64,000 nt of DNA from Paraflavitalea devenefica (GTDB taxonomy: Bacteria; Bacteroidota; Bacteroidia; Chitinophagales; Chitinophagaceae): positions 620,001 through 684,000 of the forward strand of contig NZ_JAARML010000001.1 in the NCBI RefSeq assembly GCF_011759375.1, in the 5' to 3' direction. The notes beneath the pieces are model-generated. The model was not told the DNA's origin, did not search any database, and saw only the letters and a program-made list of their open reading frames with translations. Below are positions 17,080-24,000 of this stretch, piece after piece; positions within the stretch are counted from its first letter, which is position 1, and each line of letters starts with the position of its first letter. A program made the translations under genes and the position numbers.

Positions 17080-17424
17080 TTATAACTTTTTCGCTTTCGT
17101 ATACCCATTCTTCTGCAGCCACTGCATTACCTTGTCCCGCTGATCTCCCTGGATGATCACCTCCCCGTCTTTAACGGCGCCACCCGTACCGCAGAAATTC
17201 TTCAGCTTCTTGCCCAGCTCTTCCAGGTCTTCATCTGTACCTACAAACCCCTGTACCAGTGTCACTGCTTTACCGCCACGGTTTTTGGTGTCCAGGCGCA
17301 CCTTCAGTAACTGCTGCGCAGGAGGCAACGTAGCATGTTGTTCCTGCGGCTCTTCTTCAAACCGGAAATTGGGGTCCGTACTATATACAAACCCTTTACT
17401 GTCGGGCTTATTCTTTTTACTCAT
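17080..17424 (-). CDS. SUI1/YciH family translation factor
   Basis: 114-aa protein with the SUI1 (eIF1-like) domain at about residues 38-112. Conserved segments are VRLDTKNRGGKAVTLVQGF, then LEELGKKLKNFCGTGGAVK and VIIQGDQRDKVMQWL. The basic N-terminal tail is variable in the family. Bacterial YciH is thought to influence start-codon selection fidelity or to inhibit initiation under stress. It ends at the convergent hairpin at 17056. Confidence 0.92.
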   Translation of the reverse strand: MSKKNKPDSKGFVYSTDPNFRFEEEPQEQHATLPPAQQLLKVRLDTKNRGGKAVTLVQGFVGTDEDLEELGKKLKNFCGTGGAVKDGEVIIQGDQRDKVMQWLQKNGYTKAKKL

Positions 17425-17567
17425 CGTCCATTATTTTAATTCGCGTTACTCTTTTTCAATGTTCTGCAAGCATGTAATGTTACCTTATTTTGTCATTTCG
17501 AACCCGCCATATGCCCCTGCCTCATCAGCAGGCTAAGCGGGTGAAATCTGCTTGCGAAGCAAACGCC

Positions 17568-17595
17568 ACTCACCATTCACAACTCACCACTCACA
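17568..17595. repeat. Four heptamer repeats running into the nadC stop
   Basis: ACTCACC, ATTCACA, ACTCACC, ACTCACA form a gapless 7-bp array. Its last unit overlaps the nadC stop codon (17591-17593). The rest of the 166-nt spacer toward the SUI1 gene contains short palindromes (CTGCTTGCGAAGCA) but no gene. Confidence 0.65.
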
Positions 17596-18445
17596 ACACC
17601 ACCGCCTTCAAACTCAGGTCCAGGCTCTTCGCCTGGTGTATCAGCGCCCCCACACTTACATAGTCTACACCTGTTTTGGCATACGCTTCAATATTGTCAA
17701 GGTTAATGCCGCCGCTTGCCTCTGTTTCTATCTTCCCATTAATCACCTGTAAGGCGCCCTTCAATCCTTCCGGTGTAAAATTATCCAGCATAATACGGTC
17801 TACCTTGCCAAATGCCACTACTCTTTTTACCTCGTCCAGGCTGCGTGTTTCCACTTCAATCTTCAGGGCAGGGTTTACCTGTTCTACATATTGCCGGGAA
17901 AGTTCGATCGCTTTCTCCAGGCCGCCACAGTAATCAATATGATTATCTTTCAGCATGATCATATCATACAGTCCCATGCGGTGATTGTGTCCGCCGCCGA
18001 TACGGACAGCTTCTTTTTCCAGCAGGCGGAAATTGGGAGTGGTTTTGCGGGTATCCAGCACCTTTGTCCGGTATCCTTTTATCCGGTCACTGTATTGATG
18101 GGTGAGTGTGGCAATGCCGCTCATACGTTGCATACAATTCAGCACCAGGCGCTCACATTGCAAAATAGTATGGATAGAAGCGGTTACCTCAAAGGCAGTT
18201 TCACCATACTGCATGGCATCGCCATCTTTCTTAAAGGGAGTGAAAACAGCAGCGGGTTCTTTATACCGGAAAATGGCCTGGGCCACCTCCATCCCGGCCA
18301 GTATGCCATCCTGCTTGATCTTTAATACGGCTTTCCCCCTGGCATCGGCAGGGATACAGCTTAAAGTAGAATGGTCCCCATCACCAATATCTTCCGCCAA
18401 CGCAGACCTGATCAATACATCTAATTGCTCATCAAAAGTTAGCAT
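17591..18445 (-). CDS. nadC: Nicotinate-nucleotide pyrophosphorylase (carboxylating)
   Basis: Quinolinate phosphoribosyltransferase: quinolinate plus PRPP gives nicotinate mononucleotide, CO2 and PPi in de novo NAD synthesis. It is full length at 284 aa. Conserved segments are EDIGDGDHST near residue 18, LNCMQRMSGIAT, the active-site VLDTRKTTPNFRLLEKEAV, GGGHNHRMGLYDMIMLKDNH and IMLDNF, EASGGINL near the C-terminus. A -7 element ends only about 5 nt before the ATG, so the mRNA may be nearly leaderless. The next upstream gene on this strand is DUF4783, a common neighbour in Bacteroidota. nadA and nadB are not in the window. Confidence 0.95.
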   Translation of the reverse strand: MLTFDEQLDVLIRSALAEDIGDGDHSTLSCIPADARGKAVLKIKQDGILAGMEVAQAIFRYKEPAAVFTPFKKDGDAMQYGETAFEVTASIHTILQCERLVLNCMQRMSGIATLTHQYSDRIKGYRTKVLDTRKTTPNFRLLEKEAVRIGGGHNHRMGLYDMIMLKDNHIDYCGGLEKAIELSRQYVEQVNPALKIEVETRSLDEVKRVVAFGKVDRIMLDNFTPEGLKGALQVINGKIETEASGGINLDNIEAYAKTGVDYVSVGALIHQAKSLDLSLKAVVL

Positions 18446-18449
18446 GCCG

Positions 18450-18457
18450 CAAAGATA
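18450..18457 (-). promoter_or_regulatory. -7 promoter element for nadC
   Basis: TATCTTTG on the minus strand, ending 5 nt before the nadC start codon, which implies a leader of near zero length. Confidence 0.55.
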
Positions 18458-18479
18458 AGCAGCAGACCACTAAACTGCT

Positions 18480-18502
18480 CTGCGGGACTTGCAGTCCCGC
18501 AG
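18480..18502. repeat. REP-like palindrome, family 1, copy B
   Basis: CTGCGGGACT-TGC-AGTCCCGCAG is a perfect 10-bp stem with a 3-nt loop. It has the same design and partly the same sequence as 7951-7974. Confidence 0.6.
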
Positions 18503-18520
18503 CCGGTATCGTGGTCCAGG

Positions 18521-18559
18521 CAAAAGAAAAGACCCATAACATTCCTGCTATAGGTCTTT
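18521..18559 (-). terminator. Terminator of the DUF4783 gene
   Basis: AAAGACC (18528) and GGTCTTT (18553) pair. On the minus strand the stem is followed by TTTTCTTTTG, an acceptable U-tract, about 25 nt past the DUF4783 stop. Confidence 0.7.
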
Positions 18560-18583
18560 ACGTGTTTTCAGGGATAAATGACT

Positions 18584-18979
18584 TTATTCAACCAGTTCGA
18601 AGCCCATTTCCTGTACCACCTGCTGCTCTCCCTTCTGCTTCATAAAGAATTTCGTACGGTAATTGCCATTGCTTGTTTGTAAGGTCCCTACACAAAACAA
18701 GGATCCATCTTTATTCTCCCCCCGGTGCTTAATCTGAAAATTCTTCACCTTATTGGTGGAAAAGAAGTCTTTCAGGATCATTTCAGCCTGACTTTTACTG
18801 TAATTATCACTCTTTCCGGGCAGGGAAATGTCCACACGGCTGTCAAAATACCTGGACAATTGGTTGGCATTGCCGCTGCGCATAGCAGTTACTACATCAT
18901 CGATTGAATAGTAGTACGAAGTGAATGAGACCAGGAATAGCGAAAAGGCCATTGTCGCCAGCCTCAGATGTTTTATCAT
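18584..18979 (-). CDS. DUF4783 domain-containing exported protein
   Basis: 131-aa protein with an N-terminal signal sequence (about residues 1-25, SLFLVSFTSYYYS) and one small alpha-beta domain of the DUF4783/NTF2-like type (IDDVVTAMRSGNANQLSRYF, AEMILKDFFSTNKVKNFQI). The family is restricted to Bacteroidota and its function is unknown; the NTF2-like fold suggests ligand binding rather than catalysis. It lies upstream of nadC on the same strand but is separated from it by a terminator and a palindrome, so it is its own transcript. Confidence 0.8.
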   Translation of the reverse strand: MIKHLRLATMAFSLFLVSFTSYYYSIDDVVTAMRSGNANQLSRYFDSRVDISLPGKSDNYSKSQAEMILKDFFSTNKVKNFQIKHRGENKDGSLFCVGTLQTSNGNYRTKFFMKQKGEQQVVQEMGFELVE

Positions 18980-19065
18980 AAGTGCAACGATTTACGCATT
19001 AGAAATGGCTAAAAACATGCCAAAGTAAGAACCCGTTGAAAAAATACTAATCCCTGTGTATTACT

Positions 19066-19073
19066 TACCTTTG
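19066..19073 (+). promoter_or_regulatory. -7 promoter element for gpmI
   Basis: TACCTTTG followed by CCCC, about 43 nt upstream of the gpmI ATG. Confidence 0.6.
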
Positions 19074-19115
19074 CCCCCGGTTATTTCAACAAAGCTAACA
19101 TAATCATATCGTTAT

Positions 19116-20642
19116 ATGTCATCCGCCAAAGCAATTTTAATCATCATGGATGGTTGGGGCCTGGGTAAAGTAAAGACTTCAGACGCCATCCAAAACGCCA
19201 ACGTTCCCTTTGTAAGCTCCCTTTATGCCAAATACCCAAACACCACACTCGTTACCTGCGGCGAAGCAGTAGGATTGCCCGACGGACAAATGGGTAACAG
19301 TGAAGTAGGTCACCTCAACCTGGGCGCCGGACGCATCGTATACCAGGAATTACAGCGCATCAATGTAGCCGTACGGGACGGTTCTTTTGATAAGAATCCG
19401 GTACTGTTAAATTCCATACAATATGCCCTGGATAATAAGAAACCCCTGCACTTGCTGGGACTGGTCAGTGATGGCGGCGTTCACTCCCATACACTGCATC
19501 TGAAGGCCATCGTTTCCCTTTGCGCCAAAAAAGGATTAAAAGAAGTTTATATCCATGCCTTCACTGATGGCCGCGATACAGACCCCAAAAGCGGCCTTGG
19601 TTACCTGAAAGACCTGCAGGAACACCTCAACAAAACCACCGGCAAGATCGCTACCGTAAGTGGCCGCTATTATGCCATGGACCGCGACAAACGCTGGGAG
19701 CGGGTAAAGCTGGCGTATGATGCGCTGGTAAATGGCGCCGGCGAAAAAGCAACCGACGGCATCGCCGCCATTGAACAATCTTACGCGCACAACATTACTG
19801 ATGAGTTCATAAAGCCTACTGTTATTACAGGCGATAATCAGCAGCCCCTCATCACCATCAAAGATGGCGATGTAGCTATTTGCTTCAACTTCCGCACCGA
19901 CCGTTGCCGGGAAATAACACAGGTGCTCACCCAAACCGATATGCCCGACCATGGTATGAAGAAACTGTCCCTGCATTATACTACCATGACGGAGTACGAC
20001 AAAACCTTCAAAAACGTACAGGTTGTTTTTGAAAATGATAACCTGAACAATACCCTGGGGGAAATACTGGCTAAAAATGGCAAGACACAGATCCGCATTG
20101 CCGAAACAGAAAAATACCCGCACGTTTCCTTCTTCTTCAGTGGTGGCCGGGAAGTACCTTTCGATGGCGAGCGCCGGATCATGGTCCCTTCGCCCAAAGT
20201 AGCCACCTACGACCTGCAACCGGAAATGAGCGCCTTTGAATTAACAGACGCCATTGTTCCGGAAATAGAAAAAGAAAGTGCCGACTTCATTTGCCTCAAT
20301 TATGCCAATGCCGACATGGTGGGCCATACAGGTATTTGGGAAGCGGCTATAAAAGCAGCGGAAACAGTAGATAAATGCGTGGAGCGGGTCGTTACTGCCG
20401 CCCTGGCGCATGGCTATACCGTTTTCCTCACCGCCGACCATGGCAATGCCGATTACATGATCAATGAGGATGGCACCCCTAATACGGCCCATACGCTCAA
20501 CCTGGTGCCTTTATTCGTCATTGACAAAGACTGGAAGGGTACCGTAAAGGCCGGCAAACTGGGCGATTTAGCCCCTACCATCCTCACCAAAATGGGCCTG
20601 CCCATCCCGGCCGAAATGACCGGGGAGGTGCTGATCGGATAA
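19116..20642 (+). CDS. gpmI: 2,3-bisphosphoglycerate-independent phosphoglycerate mutase
   Basis: Glycolytic enzyme interconverting 3- and 2-phosphoglycerate through a phosphoserine intermediate; binds two Mn2+. The 508 aa are full length. Asp12 in LIIMDGWG and Ser62 in LPDGQMGNSEVGH are the metal ligand and catalytic nucleophile. FTDGRDTDPKS, SGRYYAMDRDKRWER, CFNFRTDRCREIT, NYANADMVGHTG and FLTADHGNADYM complete the alkaline-phosphatase-like active site. Monocistronic: its own promoter at 19066, and a repeat array plus terminator downstream. Confidence 0.96.
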   Translation: MSSAKAILIIMDGWGLGKVKTSDAIQNANVPFVSSLYAKYPNTTLVTCGEAVGLPDGQMGNSEVGHLNLGAGRIVYQELQRINVAVRDGSFDKNPVLLNSIQYALDNKKPLHLLGLVSDGGVHSHTLHLKAIVSLCAKKGLKEVYIHAFTDGRDTDPKSGLGYLKDLQEHLNKTTGKIATVSGRYYAMDRDKRWERVKLAYDALVNGAGEKATDGIAAIEQSYAHNITDEFIKPTVITGDNQQPLITIKDGDVAICFNFRTDRCREITQVLTQTDMPDHGMKKLSLHYTTMTEYDKTFKNVQVVFENDNLNNTLGEILAKNGKTQIRIAETEKYPHVSFFFSGGREVPFDGERRIMVPSPKVATYDLQPEMSAFELTDAIVPEIEKESADFICLNYANADMVGHTGIWEAAIKAAETVDKCVERVVTAALAHGYTVFLTADHGNADYMINEDGTPNTAHTLNLVPLFVIDKDWKGTVKAGKLGDLAPTILTKMGLPIPAEMTGEVLIG

Positions 20643-20685
20643 GCTGAAGGCAGTAACCAGGTGCTCCCGGGATCAACCGTGGATA

Positions 20686-20751
20686 GGCTATAGATACTCT
20701 ATACATACTCTATAGATACGCTATACCAACCCTATACCATACCTATATTAA
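20686..20751. repeat. Six 11-bp tandem repeats (NNCTATANNNA)
   Basis: Units GGCTATAGATA, CTCTATACATA, CTCTATAGATA, CGCTATACCAA, CCCTATACCAT and ACCTATATTAA run without gaps. They lie in the 421-nt spacer between gpmI and the sigma factor, directly before a terminator. The rest of that spacer (20815-21063) shows no gene or recognised element. Confidence 0.75.
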
Positions 20752-20766
20752 AGGCGCATTTTACTA

Positions 20767-20813
20767 AAAAACGGGATGCCGGACAGAAATATCCGCCATC
20801 CCGTTTCTATTTG
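20767..20813 (+). terminator. Intrinsic terminator after gpmI
   Basis: AAACGGGATG pairs with CATCCCGTTT around an 18-nt loop, with a CTATTTG tail. It lies about 125 nt after the gpmI stop, past the 11-bp array. Confidence 0.8.
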
Positions 20814-21063
20814 ATTATCAATACACCATCTGTCCAATTCAACCACTTCTTCCGCCGGTTACCGTATCCAAACCCTTAGTCCAACCCTTAGTCATTTTTA
20901 CCCCTTCTTCTTAGTTAGCTGCTGGCGCAAGTATGCCGCTAGTGCCCGTGCGGATGGGTACTTGTGCCACTGCAAATCCTTATCAGGCCAGCATTATTTT
21001 TCCCCGGGACGCAGCTTTTACTGCTGGAAATTGTCTAAATTACAGGGCAACCAAACGGTTTAT

Positions 21064-21645
21064 ATGACCGAAGAAGCCATTTTACAAGGCTGTTTACAAA
21101 ACAATACGACTGCCCAGCGGGAATTATACCAACGGTATAGCCCAAAGATGTTGTCAGTTTGTTACCGGTTTGCCCACAACCGGGAAGATGCAGAGGATAT
21201 GTTGCAGGAAGGTTTTATCAAGGTATTCTCACAGATACATACCTTCCAGAATAAAGGCGCTTTTGAAGGTTGGATTCGCCGTATCATTGTTCATACCTGC
21301 ATCAACCACCTGAAGAAAAATAAGAAGTTTAATGAAAGCGTGGATATCATACACGCCAATACGATGCAGGTACGGGAAGAATCAGTCCCGTCCATTGTGC
21401 AGGCCAAACAGGTAGTTGAATGTATCCGCCTGTTGCCGATAGGATACCGGACAGTATTGAATCTCTATGCTGTAGAGGGATATTCACACAAAGAGATCGC
21501 TGATATGTTGGATATAGAAGAAAGTACCAGCCGCTCCCAATATACAAGGGCAAGGCAGATGCTGGAAGACATACTGGTTAAAAAGAGAATCATTCAAAAG
21601 CCAAAAGAAAAGATCAGCTGGTTTGGAATGACCGCGGGACAGTGA
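21064..21645 (+). CDS. RNA polymerase sigma factor, ECF type
   Basis: 193-aa alternative sigma factor with sigma-70 region 2 (QRELYQRYSPKMLSVCYRF, NREDAEDMLQEGFIKVFSQI, GAFEGWIRRIIVHTCINHLK) and region 4 (LPIGYRTVLNLYAVEGYSHK, EIADMLDIEESTSRSQYTRA). The ATG at 21064 (MTEEAILQG) is the family-like start; the frame opens further upstream at 20962 without similarity. It is followed 79 nt later by a membrane-anchored beta-barrel protein, a pairing that suggests the partner senses envelope state and controls this factor. That control is inferred. It has no close similarity to the second sigma gene at 27258. Confidence 0.92.
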   Translation: MTEEAILQGCLQNNTTAQRELYQRYSPKMLSVCYRFAHNREDAEDMLQEGFIKVFSQIHTFQNKGAFEGWIRRIIVHTCINHLKKNKKFNESVDIIHANTMQVREESVPSIVQAKQVVECIRLLPIGYRTVLNLYAVEGYSHKEIADMLDIEESTSRSQYTRARQMLEDILVKKRIIQKPKEKISWFGMTAGQ

Positions 21646-21724
21646 TAAGTGATAAGAGAACACCTGATTGTTGCTATGAAACCAATCCTTTGCAAAACAC
21701 TTACCCGTACAAACACCAACGATT

Positions 21725-23215
21725 ATGGAGCGCGGTTTTTACAATGACGAGTTTGAAGAGCTGATAAAGCAAAAAGCTGATCAATACAAAATATATCCCT
21801 CCGATCAGGTATGGAAAGGAGTACACCGTGCATTACATACCCGCCGCAAATGGTACTGGCTCAGTTTCCTGCTTTTTCTCTCCGGTATCAGCTACTATGC
21901 CATCCTCCAGTTAATAGCACCCACCGAAGGCAACCGGAAACCGGCTACCAACATCAATAACCCGGCTTCGCATACAACGGCAGCCAATAATAATACCGGC
22001 AAACCGGCTGTAGTTATTCCATTCTCTGCCCACACGAACCAGAGAGATGCGCGCAGCAGCCAGGCAAGTACCCCGCGTTCATTCGTTATCAATCCGGATA
22101 ACTTCAGCGCCAGCGAAACAACAGGCAGCATAGCGCCCACCATCGTAACCATTGAAGGCATTGATCCGCTGACGGAAGCAGGTAAAAATACAACCGCTGA
22201 AGAAACAGCAATAGCCGACCATACAGGCAAAGCCACATCCCCCAAAACATTACTGGCCGATAAGCTCACAGCTATTCCCGCCAACAATAAAAACGGGCAG
22301 CCGTCTGTTGAAAACAACCTGCTGATCGTTTTCAACGATTTGTCGGCGGTAGCGCCCCCGGATGCAGAACAAAAACCTGCACATCCCGGACAAACAGCTC
22401 CTCCTGATGCAGCGGCAACAGAAGATGAAGAAAGGATCGATTGGTTGCAGCAATATGCCGTATACAACCTTGCCGTGCCTAAACTCAAACGCCTGAGCTG
22501 GCAGTTGGCATTTGCACCCACTATGAACTACCGGAAGTTGAGCGGCACCAATGGCTCCGCCCCTTCTGATATCAAGAACGTTCCCATGGCTGGCAATGTA
22601 GCCAGCGATCCCAATCAACTGGTCAATCATAAACCAGCCCTGGGCTTTGAATTAGGCTCTCACTTCCTGTATGCAGTCAACAAGAGCCTGCAGATCAGGG
22701 CAGGCGCCCAGTTCAACTATTCCCGTTATGCTATCCAGGCCTATGGGTCCTATTCATCAGACCGGGCTACCATCGCCCTTAACAGCGCCAACAACACAGA
22801 TTCCATTACCAACTATACCCGCATCCGCAACTTCGGAGGCGATGTATCAGAAAACCTCCAGAACCAGTACTTCCAGCTATCCATACCGGTAGGCCTGGAG
22901 CTGCGCCTGCTGGGCAGTGGTAAGATCCAGATAGGCGCCGCCGGCACCGTGCAGCCTACCTACCTCATCAACAGGCAAACCTACCTGATCACTACCGACT
23001 ATAAGAACTATACCAAAGAACCTTCCCTCGTAAAAAGATGGAATGTTAATACCGGTGCAGAAATATTCCTCGCCTACAAATCAGGCGATCTTAAATGGCA
23101 GGTGGGCCCCCAATTCCGCTACCAGCTATTCTCCAGCTATGTCAGTGAATATCCCATCCGCGAATACCTGATGGAATATGGTATTAAAATAGCTGTAACC
23201 AAAACTATCCGCTAA
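21725..23215 (+). CDS. Membrane-anchored protein with C-terminal beta-barrel, putative sigma regulator
   Basis: 496-aa protein of unusual layout. Residues 1-42 are charged and presumably cytoplasmic, with a compact motif (FYNDEFEELIKQKADQYKIY, PSDQVWKGVHRALH). One hydrophobic helix follows at about 43-64 (WYWLSFLLFLSGISYYAILQ), with no signal peptidase site. Residues 65-245 are a low-complexity Thr/Ala/Pro/Asn linker, long enough to cross the periplasm. Residues 250-496 alternate like an outer-membrane barrel (porin-like PF13568: LSWQLAFAPTMNYRKLSG, QIRAGAQFNYSRY, GLELRLLGSGKIQIGAAGTV). The gene directly follows an ECF sigma gene. An anti-sigma role for the N-terminal tail is inferred; no known anti-sigma family was recognised. 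Confidence 0.75.
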   Translation: MERGFYNDEFEELIKQKADQYKIYPSDQVWKGVHRALHTRRKWYWLSFLLFLSGISYYAILQLIAPTEGNRKPATNINNPASHTTAANNNTGKPAVVIPFSAHTNQRDARSSQASTPRSFVINPDNFSASETTGSIAPTIVTIEGIDPLTEAGKNTTAEETAIADHTGKATSPKTLLADKLTAIPANNKNGQPSVENNLLIVFNDLSAVAPPDAEQKPAHPGQTAPPDAAATEDEERIDWLQQYAVYNLAVPKLKRLSWQLAFAPTMNYRKLSGTNGSAPSDIKNVPMAGNVASDPNQLVNHKPALGFELGSHFLYAVNKSLQIRAGAQFNYSRYAIQAYGSYSSDRATIALNSANNTDSITNYTRIRNFGGDVSENLQNQYFQLSIPVGLELRLLGSGKIQIGAAGTVQPTYLINRQTYLITTDYKNYTKEPSLVKRWNVNTGAEIFLAYKSGDLKWQVGPQFRYQLFSSYVSEYPIREYLMEYGIKIAVTKTIR

Positions 23216-23236
23216 GGCATATACACAATTATCAAC

Positions 23237-23276
23237 AAAAGCTGCCGTTATAACACAACAGCAGCTTTTATTTTTC
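23237..23276 (+). terminator. Terminator between the barrel and lipoprotein genes
   Basis: AAAAGCTGC (23237) and GCAGCTTTT (23261) pair, followed by ATTTTT. It ends about 15-20 nt before the next ATG, so the next gene needs readthrough or a promoter inside this hairpin region. Confidence 0.8.
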
Positions 23277-23291
23277 ATCTATCATTCCAAT

Positions 23292-23912
23292 ATGAAGTTT
23301 CCTCTGGCATTCCTGGTAATCCTGCTCATAATAACGTCTTCCTGTAAAAACAAAGCCGGCGAGCCCGGTAAGACCACCACCACCCTGCAGGACTCTGCCA
23401 GGGTCAGCGATTCCGCCATCTCCTACCTGCCCATAGCAGACCTGATCCGCCAGGACCTCCAGCACGTGGACTCCTTTGCAGGCGGCATATTGAAAAAGTC
23501 CACCATCAATGGGAAAAAGGACTCGGTGTTCATCCGCCCCCCGGCACTTCACGAGGCTGCCCGCGCCTTCCTGCTGCCCGAACTGGAAACCACCTCCTTC
23601 CGCCGTTCATTTACAGAAAACTCCTTCATGGACCAGTCTACAGAACAGATACAATTCATCTATACGCCCAAAGATCCCGCTGTTTCCGTGCGGAATGTAG
23701 TGGCCTACATAACGCCTTCGGGATCCGGCGATAAAGTAAGCCGTATCTACCTCGAAAGGGAATGGACAGCAGGTGATACCCTCATACAGCAAAAACTCAC
23801 CTGGAAGACCAATCAATACTTTTACATCATCACCATGCGCCAGCCCAAACAAGGCGCCCCTTCCACCAGCATAGAAAAGCTGATCTGGGACCCGGAACAT
23901 TTTGGGGATTAA
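23292..23912 (+). CDS. Predicted lipoprotein, function unknown
   Basis: 206-aa protein beginning with a lipoprotein signal (MKFPLAFLVILLIITSSCKN; Cys18 is the lipidation site). Residues 20-40 are a Thr/Ser-rich linker, then a soluble domain with predicted strands (DSVFIRPPALHEAARAF, STEQIQFIYTPKDPAVSVRN, VSRIYLEREWTAGDTLIQQK, FYIITMRQ). No known family was recognised with certainty. It lies 76 nt after the sigma/barrel pair on the same strand but beyond a terminator. An accessory role in that locus is possible but not shown. Confidence 0.7.
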   Translation: MKFPLAFLVILLIITSSCKNKAGEPGKTTTTLQDSARVSDSAISYLPIADLIRQDLQHVDSFAGGILKKSTINGKKDSVFIRPPALHEAARAFLLPELETTSFRRSFTENSFMDQSTEQIQFIYTPKDPAVSVRNVVAYITPSGSGDKVSRIYLEREWTAGDTLIQQKLTWKTNQYFYIITMRQPKQGAPSTSIEKLIWDPEHFGD

Positions 23913-24000
23913 TCGTTTCGGTTCGTGTAATTGGCGCCAATTCGTGTTTCACCCCGGATTCACTAATTTGCACCCTGCCCTACCGCGTGGCAGATAAGAT

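Noticed and set aside
20962..21063. 34-residue N-terminal extension of the first sigma factor
   Set aside because: No similarity to ECF factors, Cys-rich and random-looking; the ATG at 21064 gives a standard region 2 start.
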